Positions 21,741 to 37,100 of a DNA stretch of 64,000 bases are shown one piece after another. How positions within the stretch are numbered: position 1 is the stretch's first letter; the number at the start of each line of letters is the position of its first letter. This DNA is from Pachyseris speciosa (taxonomy: Eukaryota; Cnidaria; Anthozoa; Scleractinia; Pachyseridae), in contig JAEMWC010000264.1 in assembly GCA_016490735.1 (NCBI GenBank), positions 370,001-434,000 on the forward strand. Direction: 5' to 3'. Below the pieces are notes generated by a model. It searched no databases. It saw nothing but the letters and a program-made list of their open reading frames with translations, and was not told the DNA's origin. A program made the position numbers and the translations under genes.

Positions 21741-24700
21741 TTGGCCACAGATGGTGATGGGAAACGGATTGCAACCTTCAAAAGTTGGTCCACTGTTTTT
21801 CAAGTTTCCTTCGTTCAACACAAAAACCGTTATAAATCGTGTTTCGATGTCTCATTCTTTTGGAGTGCAGACCATTTTGCTTATAAAATATTCTGTTTAT
21901 TGACCCCAAGACGTAAAAATTCTCATAACACAGCTCTTAAAAGCCTCAACATCAGCGCTTATATTCTTGTAAACTCGGGGTGGCTAGGAGAGTTCCAACA
22001 TTCATTTATTTTAAGGGATCATTTCCTTTTTTTTTTTTCCTGACCTTTACGTTTTATAAAGTGGAATTCAAGGACATGGAAGTACTTTCAGGTTCCAAAA
22101 ATTTCTCGGGGTACGGGGAACTAGTACCCAGGCTTTCTCTTCCTTTCAACTCGGGACGTCACACAACAACTAAAGAAATCCTACAAAAGAAAGAAATCGC
22201 TTGAAACCAGTTGAAAAAGGATGACTGCACAAAAAGAAAGAAATGGAAACATCCTTGCAAACTCCAGGATCTGAAGGTGAGCGAGAGTCGAAGACTGGTA
22301 ACCTAAAAAACCTAGAAAGGTGACGAGAGTACAGTAAACAACGAATTGAGCCGAGTTCATAATTTGAGCTTAAGCATAAGCTTAAATTTGAATTAGTTTA
22401 ACACTTGTGAGTTAATTCATATCCTCTCTTGTCATCAGCTCCATCACTCCACTGCAACTATCTTCAGTCTAACGATTATTGTGCTGTGTAAAAAAACAAT
22501 CGCATTACACTCTCCTTGATAACAAGGGACACGACACACGCTCAATGGCCGGTACCATATTTGGGATTTTATTGGTGGCTCATTCTTCATTCGTACCGTT
22601 ATTTATTCGATGATTTACGCTACATTTACCTTCATTTCATAACCAACCCTTCAAGATGACAACTGGTTCAGCTGCAGGGCTTCTCTGGCCGCTGCAAGCA
22701 AATCCACTTGTAATCTCCTAACTGTTCTTAAACTGTCTGCTGACCAATCCTGAAACTCGTGATTCAAAAATAAAGACGAAACCAAAAGAAATTTTAAAAA
22801 GAACTAATTGAAGCAAAAACTTACGTTGGGATGAAACAAATCAAAGACCTCTGAAATTATTCGATAAAATAATAATTTCAAAGGATGCAACACAAATGGT
22901 GATACATTCAAACAAAAATTTGATTTCCAGGACTGATTCAGCAAGCATAAATTTTCACCAACATTAACTCACTAAAATAATTAACAATTACATCACCTAA
23001 TGTAACAAACGCTTGTTCGGCTGTCCTAGCTATCTTTATTCTGCTAAAATCAGGCTCTAAATTTCGGCACCGCATTAAGTTTCTTGATAAATTGTAAATA
23101 GACTTTCTCTCTGTTGGTATCTTTAATGGAACTCGAATTTGTTAATTGAAGACTTTCTCCGTTTCCGCGTCCGGTGAATTTCCGTTGTTTACATGCATTC
23201 GAATAAACATCTTATACAGAGTTAATTTCCACCGGAGCTGAACCTTATATTCTTGATTCCTTACAAGAAAGACTGGAAGGAGGGCTCCAAGAAATTTTAC
23301 TGGCCAATTTCAAACGAAAACAATCACTGACCTTAAAATGACAAAAATTAGGCAGCTGTTACTAAGCAGCAGTATGCACACTTCATTGTTGACATGAATC
23401 TTCATCATATATTTCAGAAGCCAAACTCTTCAAGCCTTCCCAGGAGACATGCCAAGTATTGGTTTTCCCCATATATTTTTGCACTCCGGTAATTCTAAGA
23501 ATTAATGGGAAGGCTTCATGTATGCGGGCTATAGAACATATAAGTTCAGAATGTAATTAATATTCCATAGTCTAAGTTCTTCCAGTAGAAAGTCTCATGT
23601 GATATCAATTCAAGGTCTTGCTGATACCTCTGACTATTAAAGTAAAACTTCAGAGCTCATTCCTTTCAGTCAATCGAGAAGACTTTCAAAGACTCCAAGC
23701 AATTTTATAAAACAATTTTTTTTTTCATTTTAAAGAGCTTTGAACTGTACACAATATGGCAAGGAACCTTGCGATGAAAATATACAAAGTGCTTGGGCGA
23801 ATGATGTGTTGTGAAACAATTGCACAGACAAGTTAAACAGACATTGTCCAGCATTCTCTCCCCCCAAAAAAATTAAACTCGATTCCAACAATTCCTCAGA
23901 TCTGACCCATCAACCACGTCATTGAAAATTCAACAAACATCACGCTGGATTGGCTTGGACAATTTGCTTACATGAAATCCTGTGGTACACAGCTCACGTG
24001 TGCATTTAAAATACCTCAAGGGGAGCATATTTTGAGTATTTACACCAGTTCTCAAGCGTTAAGTTCCAAAAGACCAACAATGAGCCCTGCATTTGTCTAT
24101 AAATATCTGAGTTTTCTCTAACAAAAATATAAACTAAAACTCTTTTCTTTTCTCTGCTTTTGACGACTTAAAAGACAATAAAATAGTGAATAGGACGCAA
24201 GCACGAATAAATTTATAACATTGAAATAATGCCTTGTTTATGGCTCTGAGAAATCCTTTCCTTCTCTTTTAAAACCGTGAATATGAGAGCACTGACAACA
24301 AAAATCACCTTTCTTTAGAAGAGACAATTTGGTCCTTACAAAATCAACACACTAAAATCGACCATGCGTTCCTTCTGCCAGAAACACAGCCTCAAATTTG
24401 ATTCTAAAACATTAACCTCTTAAATTCTACCAAAACTAAAACAGACATGCTACATCACCATAACTAGCAGAAACAGTAATTATTATTTTGACATAATCTT
24501 CTGTTAATAAATGACACTATTCTATGACATAACACCTTTAAAGAAATTGTTCACAGAACAAAAATTGCCACCACCCCTACACATCCCATTCAATTGCAGA
24601 CAAACATATACTTTGTTTGGATTAAAAGGCAAAAGATACTTTAAAGTGATAAAAAATGTTGTCAAGACTGAGAAGAAACATCAACTTGCCCAGGACGGAA

Positions 24701-24924
24701 GCAAGTAGTTTATCAAGTCATTTTTGCTTACAAGTTCTTGCTCATTCGCAAGTTTTCCCAGTTAATAAAAATACTGACAGAATCACACACACGAAACAAA
24801 CTAATTTCCACCTAATTTCCATCCTCTTCATCTTTCTTTACAGTCTTCACTTTAAGATATTGACTACTAGCCTTACTCTCCAAACAACTTATATGTGATT
24901 GTTTAACTTAAGAAATTTCAGCAT
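21741..24924 (-). other. 3' flank of A1CF-like gene
   Basis: AT-rich, with no exon or transposon ends recognised. Probably holds a long 3' UTR; one possible minus-strand AATAAA is at 23040-23035, but several others exist, so the end cannot be fixed. Confidence 0.35.
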
Positions 24925-25172
24925 TTAATACTGCTGGTAAATATTCTGTGGATAACCTCCTTGCTCGCCAGTAGGATATCCATCATAACTGCCGTACATT
25001 CCCCCATCCTGATTGGGTGGCACTCCTCCCGGCCAGGAACCCTGCAGTTTAGCCACAACTGCCGCAGGTGCGACACTGCTAGGAGCATTGCTGATTGGTA
25101 CATAACCAGAAGGATAGGAGCCTGCTTCGGCGCTACTGATTGGACGGCCAGAACTCGGGAGGCTGTAGGCCC
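24925..25172 (-). CDS. A1CF: A1CF-like exon 9: C-terminus and stop
   Basis: Acceptor TTTTTGACAG on the minus strand; the G from exon 8 completes Gly. Low-complexity Ser/Pro/Gly/Tyr tail ending in NIYQQY and TAA at 24927-24925. Confidence 0.92.
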
Positions 25173-28100
25173 CTGTCAAAAAGCCAAAAGAAAAGAGACA
25201 AACTTGTAAGCTTTCTCGTTTACTGCAACTTCTAGAAAAATACTTCTCAAGTTTTAGTAACTCACTTAATAACAATAACAATAACAATAATAATAATAAT
25301 TATTATTTTTTTTATTATTATTATTATTGTTATTATTGAAATATTTATACAGGGTAACCACTTCAGTTGTACAACTGCAATCAATGTGGGCCCTGTTTAA
25401 ATAATAAATAAGTTAAATGAAAACACACCACTCTATGAGGCCACAAAACGCATTTTGTTTTTACTCTGGTTGTAGACTTTTAAATCACATGGTCAACATA
25501 TCAACTCTGTAAAACTGTAGCCTGTGCATCATTGAGTCATGGGTTCACATATCCAAGCAAGTTATCAGGACAATTTAGATATTACTTGCCACTGCAAAAA
25601 CAACTATTAAATGAACCTCAGTCAGATTTTATTTTGGTCTTCTGCAAGGTCTTCCACACATTTACCAATAACTTACATTCTGCACTCAATTTTTCTAGTT
25701 TATAACTGTAAAGTGCCCCTAGCCCTGAAATTTTTTTTTACCTAAACTAAATCTTAACACCTGTTCAAAACTCATTGTACCTTTTTGCGCCTTGTTTTTA
25801 GCCAAATCTTGCCTTCTTAAAGGCTGTAAAAGTTACGAAATCTAGGGGTGCATTCCTTTGGGGTGATCCGAGTTCGGATCAGTGATCCAAGATCTGTCTG
25901 GATCTGTCTGGATCATGGTGCGTCAAAGGAACCGGCGAATCCACTCTGCCTCTCTTCCTTTGATGCACCATGATCCAGACAGATCCAGACAGATCCAGAC
26001 AGATCTTGGATCACTGATCCGAACTCGGATCACCCCAAAGGAACGCACCCTAGCTGTCATCTGTCTCACGGCCGAGCTAGTAAGGGGCGTCGAACAATAC
26101 CCAGTTGACATCTCAAAGTGATTTCTATTGCATTAAGTCTTTGTAAACATGTACGCAAAGCAGTTTGTGATGTCAACGGGGGAATAGACCCACGCCCCTG
26201 ATGACTCCGTCATGTACCAAGTGATGACTAGTTTATCTGAAGTTTTGAGGCCCAAAAAAGTCCAAAGCTGGAAATAAAGTCTAAATGTTTTTGGATTTGG
26301 TAAAAAGTATCATATTGGCAGAAAAAATAACTTGGGATTAGGTGCAATTTAAGATCTACCTCAAAAGATACTGAGTAACTGAACAACTAATGCGACCAAC
26401 CTAAAATGAAAGTATAAAACTATCTCCATAGCAGTGGCATTCAAGACAAATGACCTCTTCTCTCCCAGTTTTACCCATACTAAGGGCAACCAGTCCCATT
26501 AAGAAAGTGCATTACTCTGGATGACTGGTTGCACACCATTCTTTCTAAGGGGCTGTTTACATCAGAGAACTCGCACTGGGATAAGTTTCATACCAGGGCG
26601 ACTTTTGCCTCGGTGCAACTTCACTCCGGTTCCTCTTGCAGCTCTGTATTTGTTTACATGATACCACCGAAAAATGTCACGACGGCGCGAGTTCACCCCT
26701 GTTCCTGCACCAGAGCAAGAATTTTGTTCCGGTGTGAAATCTCAGAATGGTATTGTATAAACCAGTACAGAGCTGCAAGAGGGAAATGGAGTGAACTATC
26801 ATGTAAACACCCCTTAATAGACCGTACTTGTCTTCCCCATAATGAGCTGGAACTAGCATACACACAAGGTGGGGGTATCTGTTCATATGTTAATGTATTT
26901 TGTTCGCAAGAACCTCCACTTTGTGCTAGATCCAGTTCAACACCAAGAAGACACAAATGGCACATACATACAAGTACAATTTTCAGCATGCACAGGCTTG
27001 GCAACTTTGTTGCACCAGCCTTTCAAAATAGTGCCACTGCTACCAAACTGATGATTCCAGCTGTCCAATTCTGACAAATGGAAAGTGTGCTAAGAGATTT
27101 TGATAAAAAATAGTATCATGAGACTGCAGAAGAGATGATCTAAAAAAAAGTTGTTCTTTACAAATACTTTCACAGTAAAATAAAACTATACCCCTTTTAA
27201 CTGCTGGGGAATTTTCTCATTGAGATTCGTAACCCTAGAGATCACACCTATTAGTAGTAACCACCCTATACACAAAACCCCTTAAAAGAAGAAACTTGAA
27301 AACTAATAGGTTACTAAGGGCCGTTTCAAACGTTGCGCTATTGCTGTGTCGAACTCAATTAATCAAATTAAATTTGACTCGTGCACAATGTTTGAGACCA
27401 AGTTGTGCTACTGCCATGTAACACGGCAAGCTTTGCCATGCTACACGGCAGCAACACAACTTGGTTTCAAACGTCGTTCTATTGCCCTGTCCAACTCAAT
27501 TCATAAATTAACATTTTGGATTTCCTTTGTACAACGGCTGGTCAGAGTTCCAATTACAGCACATGATGACTCTGGATTCGAGATTGGGCAACAGCTTTTT
27601 ATTCAACAGAATTCAATTTGACGTCTGAAACTACGTCATGTAGGAGTTGTGCAACAGTAAAGCCAGCTAAAAGCATGGCAGTAGCACGACGTTTGAAACG
27701 GGCCTAAAGCAGAGAGCATGCACACATCTCACAAGGACTTACCCGGGGGTAAAGGGCGGGCTGCATAGGTTGCCGTAGACGGAACTGGGGTGCCAGTAGT
27801 GGGTGGCAAATCCGTTGCTGTTGTTGTAGTCACCACTTGAAATTAAAACAAGATAGAAATGATTAGAAAAGAAGATCATAACTTATCTCTGCTGTTAAAA
27901 CTGTATTCATTACCTAGACATACCCTCTAATGGTACGCCAAGTTGCTGAAGTGTATATTCTGCAGCATAACTCTTTGCTTCATCCACTGTACGACACAGT
28001 TTGGGTGGTTGGTATTGGGTTGCCAGTCCAGGAATGGATACCTGGAAATGAGTTGAACACAGACCATTTGTAGATTAACATCACAAAAATCTAATATTTT

Positions 28101-31100
28101 AATCAGAGGGGCACATGACAGGTCAAGGGCCATTCTCTGTGGAAACTGCCATTTGTCCTAAATTTAGTACACCAACCCTACCCACTAACCTGGTTTTTCA
28201 CTTAATTACTTGGGCTGTGAGGACACGTGTCAAGGAATGGGCTCTGTGTGTGTTTTTGTTTGTTTGCTTCATTTTGTTTCGTTACCTTTACTACCAAGTA
28301 ATCTCGTCCCCAAACTTAATGGTAAAAGTAAAATTCCCTCACTTTTCACTGACTTTCACAAGGTTTTCAATAAGTTTTGAAATAGCCGTTTGAGCTAACT
28401 TAAGTAGGCAGCGACCTGATAAATTTTTTAATAATTTGAGTGAAAATACAGACGAAGTAGGCGGCGGTAAGAGGTAAATTCTGACAAAGTAGGTTGCCAA
28501 TTGCTGGATTCTAATGAAATCCCTGCCTTCAGGTAGAATTTAGAATTTCCCTGACTTGATACTCAATTCCCTGACTATTCCCTGACCTTAAAACAAATCT
28601 ATTTTTGCATGATTTTTATCCCTGACCATGGCAACCCTGTGAACCAGGTGAACTGCCCATTACAAGGCATATCAAAAAACACTACAAATACATTGTTCCT
28701 TAACCCTTTCCTACCTAAGAATGACCTATAGATTTTACTATGCCTAACACCAGACGATTTTACTCATCAAAGGGAAACCCCTTACAGGGCTCGAAATTGT
28801 GACCGATATGGTCGCCAATGCGACTAAAACGTTTTACTTGGCGACTAAAAGTTCTGGTTTAGTCGCCACTTTTGCGACTATATTTCTCTGAGAAATTGAA
28901 TATTAAAGTTTAGAAACAATTACCGAAGTCTTGTTTTTCTTTTGCTGCAAAAAAGTGGGAAAATCATGCAAATTATGTCTGTTTACCTTCAAGTATCGGC
29001 TTCAAATCACGATTTCGACGCCATGACACCGGCTTAATTTGCACAAAGATCGTGGGTGCCGAATTTTAAAGAAAGATCGCTAGATTTTAAAACCGTCAGG
29101 TGTTTGGACCTTGGACCGGCCGGCCTCTCTGCGTACTTTCATAAAGCACATGCGGATTTCCGTAAATTATGAATGATTTATTAGTAAACAAGGAAACCTT
29201 GAGTAATTTTCATACTCTGGTGCTTTCGCAAAATTACCAGGATGCAAGAACTTTCTCTGACAGTAAAGGGCTCCCTCAGTTATTATTGAAATTATAGATT
29301 ATCGGCGGGGCTAAAGTACAGGTCACTGTGCTACAGATAAATAAAGAAGCCCAAAAGTGTCTCCTAGCCCTTTGAGGGAGTTTAAGAAACGAGGAAGCGG
29401 GGAACGTCAACAAAAGCGTCACAACACAATATCGACACAATAGGTTTAATGAGTAAAAACAATCGCTCTGCATGTGCGTTTTACATTTTGGTACATTTCT
29501 CTGCCATTCTCTGCAAAACAGTGACGTGGAATGACCAAATTTTAGGTTTTGGCGAGAACGTGAGCACATGATGGCAAATTTTTGTTTCTTTTTCTTTAAC
29601 ACCGTTCACAGAAAATTTAGTTCGTGGATAGTTCGCCAACATTTGACAAGTTGAGCAAATATGAATAATCGCGAAAGTGTTGCAATAATGAGAAGTTATA
29701 TTTTGAAATGACGTTTTTGTTGCCATCGCCGTCCTCGTTTCTTAAGTGCAAGTGCTTTTTTACATTTAATGTTGTCCTCTGCAAAACAACAACGTGAAAT
29801 GACCAAATTTTAGGTTTTGTCCAGATCGTGAACGTATGACGGTGAACTCTTCTTTCTTTTTCCCAACTTCAATGTTGGTTTTACTAATAATTTTAGTTCC
29901 AGGATAGTTCGCCAGCATTTTACAAGTTAAGCAAGTTGGAAAATCGCAAAAGATTTAGAATAACGAGAACTTATATTTTGAAATGAAGTTTTCGTTGCCC
30001 TTGCCGTTGTCATCATCGTTGTTTAAGCTCTCTAATATGACTTAACCACCCGTACCAGACAATTTACATTTAGGAGAGGTCTTTCAGTGGTTTTCTTTCA
30101 CGTTTTCATATTTTAAGTCATTTTAAGGCAAAGTAATTTGATCTGACCCAGGGCCTTAGCTGAATTTTCTGTTCTTATACTATCTAGCAACTACATTTTT
30201 ACATTTGGCGACTATTTTTCCTTTCCTAGTCGCCAAAAGGCGACTTAAGATTTTTTTTAATTTCAAGCCCTGCCTTAGGGGTTAAAGGGTTATCAGTAAG
30301 GTACAACAGAGTTAACACCAATTTTATTATCTAGAACTGAATCCTAACCTTGTGAAGAAACAGTTGTATGTCCTGTGGCCCTACAGTGCTGTGAAGTGTG
30401 TAAACTGGGCTTCCCCACTGATTCTTTTGACACACATCCTCCAAAACCTGCGAGAGTAAACAGAAAAGCTCTACTATCACTTCATAAGGTTTTCATGTCA
30501 AACAGTAGTGGCGAAATTAGACAACTGAAACAAAATATTAAAAAAAATTAATATATACATTAAAACACAGGCAACAGCTTTATTTCAATGGCCATCCATC
30601 CACAGATTTAAGAGGAACAAGCACAGATAAATGTATTTCATAAATTATCTCTTATCTGGTCAGCTGATGTATCCTTTATGTAAGATATAAAACAACACTT
30701 TATACAACACTTGATGATACCAAGCAAGGTAAATTACACTGTAACTGTGAATATGAAATGAATCATTCCTCATTTGATTACACTGTAACTGTTAAAAAGT
30801 TTTCATTTTAATGCACCCAGGGTCAGGCTTAAGTTCTAACACACTTGCAACACATTGGTGTAAAAGTACCTAATACTCAACAGAATTAATTAAAGTTACC
30901 CTAACCCCAAAACAATTTTTTTGCTGAAATTAATCTTTGCACCTGTTCGAAATGTGGTGTCTTTTTTAACCAAATCTTGACTTTTTAAGCGGCCGTCGCT
31001 CTGGCGACGAGCCACTTTTTGCATTACCCGTTTTTTTCTTGTCGTTTCGTCCGTCACTTGCCTCGTACCCCTCTCAGCCAGAGGAAGAAACAATGACAAG

Positions 31101-34100
31101 TAAATAAATAAATAAACTATTTAATCTCCAGCGACAGGACTTGGAACGCGCGACCCTCAGATCTCAACGCCCGTAGTCTGCACCTTATCCGACTGGGCCA
31201 CTTGCTCATCAGTTACCTTCACCAGAGAATTTTGTAATAATTAACGTGAGTGGTCACCAAAGTCACGAATTGTTAAGGCCTTTGCAAAAGAAATGTTTAG
31301 TCAGAATTGAATTACTTCAATATACATTTCAAGCAAAGGAATTTAATTGAGAGCATTTCTTTTGATCGGTTTTCAGCAAGAATGATATTGAAAAGGTTTG
31401 AGAATCGCAAGAAAAATTGAGAAGTTATAGCTTGATAAACCAAACTGCACAAAACATGCGAAGAATATTAAAGATCTTCAAACGCCGAATACACTTTAGA
31501 CAGATAGAAAACATTTTTTACCTGTTATATTCTTCAGGTGTAACAATTTGTTACGAATTAGCTAACTTTTATACCTTCTCACAACTTATTAAATATTCAA
31601 AACGAGTTATTTTTGGACGTGATAAAATTAGCGTAACCTCAAACATCTCATTAAATATTCAATCGAGTTTTTTTTTTCAGTGAAGTTTGTTGGGTGCGTA
31701 AAAATTTGTATCTCACTTTATACTTATCGCTTGACAATAATTTTTACATCTTTGGAAAGTTAAATCAATGTGCTATTCAAATTCCGAAACCATTTTTGTG
31801 TTGACTGTAAAATAAGACTGCCATTTCTCTACGAGTGAGTAGCAATTTTAGCATACGGCCACTGCACGGCTTTAAATGCTTTTCCGGTATACAGTTTGGT
31901 ATACAACTTTACCAACTTGAAAAGTATCGTACTGTCTTGCGTTGTATTTTATTTTTAAGGATTAACTTTTACACCACAAGAGAGAGCAAACTATTGTGTA
32001 TTTCAAGATTAAACTATTCGTTATTGTTAAGAAAAAGAAGGGGCCATAGAATACGAAGCGATGTTTCATGTAGTTCACAGTCAACTAATTCACGCAAATT
32101 GAAAGGCTCTTGCACTTGCTCTTCTTTCAAATTGTCAAACAAATTGAAGTGCCAGTGTTTTGTCAAGCTTCACTGGAAGTTGGCGTGGGTTTTTTGAGTA
32201 GTGAATATCCATAGAATCGGTTCACCATTTTTCAATGTTAAATTGCACAATCAGCTTACAATTTAAGCGACCACAAAAGGAAAATGAAAATCAAGTGAAA
32301 AGGGAAAAGAAAAAAAACAGATCAAGGAAAAAAACTTGACTACATGGGGAATTGAACCACGGACCGCACTACTACAGTATGAAGATAACGCACTAAGCCA
32401 CTAAGCCAGCAAACATTCCATATATAGCCCACCGAAATTTCAATGTCTTAATCATTCAGAGTCACGAATCGTCTGTCATGCAAACTTCAACAAACATTGA
32501 ATTACAATCAACTGGAACTATATCCTATGCATTGATCTGGCTTTGATGGTCAAAAAGGCAGCTTACAAATTATTTGAGAATTTCTTGTTATAGGCTGTAA
32601 ACGTTACAAAATCAAGCTGTCAGCTGTCACACAACCAAGCTAGTAAGGGTCATCTATTCCCCGGTTCACATCACAAACTGATTTGCATCGCAGTAAATCC
32701 TTGTTAACTTACATGCAAAACAGTTTGTGACATCAGTTAGGGAACCCACATCCCTGCTGACTCGGTCATGTACCAAGTGACGCTTAGCTTATCATAGTGC
32801 AAACACAGGACTCTTCAGGACCATAATAGAAGTGTTCATAGAAAAGCATCCACTGGACACATACAGAGATGCATAGTTTTAGCTTTTACTACAATTGTTT
32901 ATATAAACCTGCATTATCAAATAAAGGATTGATTGCTTGATTGATTGAGAGTAAATGTGAGGCTTGAGCTAATTTGAAAGACGAAAACCAAAGCCAATTG
33001 AAAGCAGTTTAAGGATCATTGTGGGCAACAAGTTTTCTCACTTGAAAAATTCCCATGACCACATGCAAAATAAGGGATGTGCAAATAAAATGGGTTTGAA
33101 GTAAATAACAGAGGAAACCAAAACTCTTCACCATGCGAAATAATTTACTTTTAACAGACAAAATCAAAAAAGTTTGATCAACTGATAGCACTAAGTCCCA
33201 GCTGTGTGTGCATGTCTGTTAATCTTGTACCCAAATCTCTTGTAAACCAAGCCGAAGGCGATCTCGCCTTTGGCTTTGTCCACAAGAGATCTGGGTACAA
33301 GATTACATGGCTGTTTTTGAACTTAATGGCAGGGAATTCAATAGAAATCCAAAATGAATGAGAGTTTAAATTCCCACCTGGGCTGGTGATTTGAGAGCAT
33401 GTGGCTTCAATGTCATGGGGTTTGTGGGAGTCAACTCCATTCCCGGCACCAGATCAAACATGCGTTCCTAAAGCAACAATTTTAATTAAATCACTTATTT
33501 TAAAACTTTAAAGCGCCTACCTGTGCATCATATGTCATTATTAATGTTTTTATAAAAACCATGATTAAGTTTTGATTGCTTTAATTTCAGTTTTGTAAAC
33601 AATACAAATTTATGCTACAATCTGGTGATAACTTTTTCCTAGCCAAACATAAGAGCCATTCACACTTGCAGAAAACAAGTTTTATCATTAAGACCTCACA
33701 AAAACATTTATTTTTCTTTTAACTGAATGATAGACGACCAAAGCAAATTTCTTCTTCTTTGACAGCCCATGCCAGAAGACCAAGTAACACCTACTCTGCA
33801 ATGACAATCTATTCTCCCAGCGATGACAATGCAATGTGCACTTATATCGGAAATGGGAATGTCAGAGTTCATCAGTTCATCATACCTCTTGTCTGCCTGG
33901 TCTCTTGCCATACCCATCTCCATACCATCCAGTTCGCACTGCAGGGTAGAAGCCTCTGAAGCCATTGAACTGGTAACCACCAGGTGCAGGTAAATACATG
34001 CCCTTATTTCCTGCTGCCCTACTACCAGCAGCAGAGCGGCCTCGCCCTCTTGTCCGCACCATTCCAAAGGGAGGTCTTACACCACTGAAGATAAACATAT

Positions 34101-37100
34101 TATTTCAGCATCAGCATGATCACAAGGGAAATGCAATGTTTTTATATAATGACTTGGCATCTTAAAAATCGGCACATATACCTTACAAGTCAAATGTACT
34201 TATCACTTATATGGGAGTCTCAGTTGGACATCAGGAAACAAATTTGATATTTAATGACCATTATTAATGTGGTGGGCAGGATGTAGGTACTCTGAACACG
34301 ATAATTGCTGTTGAGGAAAGCCAACCTAAACAAACCTAGCTGCAGATCTAGAGAGGTATCAGCAGGGGTTTCATGAAGATTATGAGCCGGAAGGTAATTA
34401 CATTTCACAGATGGGCAAATACAGTAACAGTGACAAAAACTTACTTTCTTTGGTTCCATAAACGTTTGTGGCAGATTAGGTAAACTATTCGCTAGAATAC
34501 AGCAATTAAATGATATTTCTTAGAGTTTTGGAAACTTTGAATTCAAATATTGGCAACTTTTAGAATACAACTCAATTTTGTTTTATCTGGAAGATATATA
34601 TGGTGACCTGTATGGGAGACCAGGAGTTTCGATCCACATCTTGGAGAGTTGGTATATATGCTGCATTAACTCTTACCCCATTCCTGTAGCCATTGGAGTC
34701 CCATACATGAAGTACTGGCTGCTGTAGGCTGGGAAGCCATACGCTGCAGAATTTGGAGAGTAGTCGTAAGGACTAAAGCTTGGGTATGTTGTGGCACTCA
34801 TTACTGCCTTTGCTGCTGCCTTGGCTTGGCGATGGTCTTTGTCAACAGGCTTTGCTAGAGTCACTTCTATCTCATTTCCATCAAGTTCTTGGCCTAGATA
34901 AAAAGAAGCAATTGCATTTACTTCTGTTCAGAATATTATGTGAAAACTAGTAGTAATCGTAGATTAGAGAGTGCATTCGAGTATTGGTAGGTTTGGTATG
35001 TTACCCCTAAACCACCATATGGAGGGCCATGTCATCCATGATGATCTTTGTACACTAAAAGCACATTTTCAGCTTCTTGGATAGCCTCAAAAATATCAAC
35101 TTTCACTAAAACAATATTAAAACATGGTTTCTGAAAATAGATTTAGCAGCAACAAACAAATAACTGTACAAATCGGCAATTGTTTGAGCCTCATTTAGAT
35201 AGTAATCCCCAGAAATTCTTTTGAGCTCCTCAGGACTTGTTGCGACCCAACCTGGTATATTCCTTAGGGTGGCACGTGTGTTTGTTTCAGAAATGGCAGA
35301 TCAACTGTGGTGTAAAAAGTGTACAAAATATTTCGCAGACATTTTGTTTATCCTGATATAACGTATTTCAGGTAAAGTCGTTTCTTGAGTGGTGGCAGAT
35401 CATCCACTTCAATCGCTACTTCTCGCCACAAAGAAACCCAATTTCATCATGTTCAACAACTCGATCAAAACAGGTCTTGTTTTTGAAAGATTTCACCAAT
35501 TTAATTCGCTTTTACTTGATGAATTTTCCACTTATTGTAGTTACTTGTAGTCGCTGCCATTTTCACTTTCACCATTTCCAGGCGGTACGTAGAAGCTCAT
35601 TTAAGACATTTTTCACATCACTTTAGTCTACCTCATGGACAGCCGCCATTTTGAAAGTCATTGAGTTGGGGTAACCTTGAGAACAAGTTTTTAAGCCCCC
35701 TGCCACCATGCACATGCTTGGCGATGATGTCATTCGTGTTTGCCCCGCTGTAATCTGCGGGGGCACTGATTTGGAGTCTCAAGATCGCTGCACTGGTTGT
35801 CCCAAAAAATCTCAATTCAGTCTGCATTAGGACTGCATTCTGTCGAACTCAATAACATTTACTCTTCACATTCTTAAGTTATGAACACTCCAGAATTATT
35901 TATCGTCTTTGCAACTTACAATAAGAAGCATGAAATCGTGGCTGTACAAGAAGCAGTGCCTCAACAGTCATTTCCCGATGTAAATATTAATTTCTACGGC
36001 TATTTCACCACTGGCACAGTTATCACTGCATTTAAAACTTGCAGCTAAACCAAACTTGGCTTGACAATTGTCCTTAAGAGGTCTTCTGTTTCCACTTTAG
36101 AGCTAGTTTATATCAATTTTAATTTGAAAATTCTTTTCAGCTTTGCTATAATACATATCACAGACTTCCAGAAGTGAATGGCAAGCCTGTAATAGCATTT
36201 ATAGTGAAGTTGTAGTCGTAGTTTAATTTGTAGAATTCAGCTAATAGATGCATAGAGCTGATGTCAGACTCGCTTCTTGAAATCCATTAGGAAATCTTTC
36301 ATCCATCACATGACTTGTTCAGTTGTTATTACAGATATTGACAATTAACGCTTGCTCATTTGTGCCACATGAAAGTCTCAGCGTTTGTGCAGCTACCAGA
36401 TCCGTTCTCTTATGCCCTTGACCGATGGACCTCTTACACTGCAAGGACAAAAATCAGTGATGCCTTGTATCCCCTTTATCTACATACATTTATCATTTCA
36501 TTGATCGATGTTGCTACAATCTCAGTGAACTTTGGGCCTGGAATACCACGATATTTAAGTTTTGGTTGTTAAATGGTTTGAGACCTGTCACTAGATGTCA
36601 CAACACATAACAAAGGGCACAGTTGAATACCCTTGATGGGACGTTGATGTTAAAAGTGCAGTCAACTGATGAAGGTTCATTTTATACACAAAGAAACAAG
36701 TTGGTTGTGGATGTGAAGTTCATGCCATGTGTGCCACAGACCTTAATGACAGTCCTGGGTATTCATCTGAGAACAACTGTTACCAAAACAAGGAAACAAG
36801 TTGACAGCTTATAGAATAGGTCATAACATGGGTATATGTTTCTAGTTGTCAGGTGTCCGACAAGTTTGGATTCTCACATAATTTCACTTATGTGCCTTAA
36901 TGCTGTTGCCAAGAACAAACATCTGACTTAAAATCCCCTTAACCATCCCATAAACTACAGTAACTACAGATTAATTGAATTTTTACCCAAACGTTGTATT
37001 ATAGCCATTGCCAAGTGCCATTCTTTCAATATGTAAATCAGTTTGGTAATGACAGCCACATACAGTATTTGTAAAAGATATCAAAAATTTATCTACTTGA

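Noticed and set aside
24925..25287. N-terminal extension of the last A1CF-like exon
   Set aside because: The added residues come from reading into the intron; the acceptor at 25173 and the phase of exon 8 set the border.
26529..27074. 181-residue plus-strand open frame
   Set aside because: Its first half lies in the inverted-repeat MITE at 26547-26817, it is in an intron of the A1CF-like gene, and it has no domain or splice context.
31835..32197. 120-residue plus-strand frame
   Set aside because: AT-rich chance frame in an intron, with no domain or partner exon.
36360..36814. Possible protein fragments in A1CF-like intron 2
   Set aside because: Short frames without recognisable motifs; no transposon ends around them.
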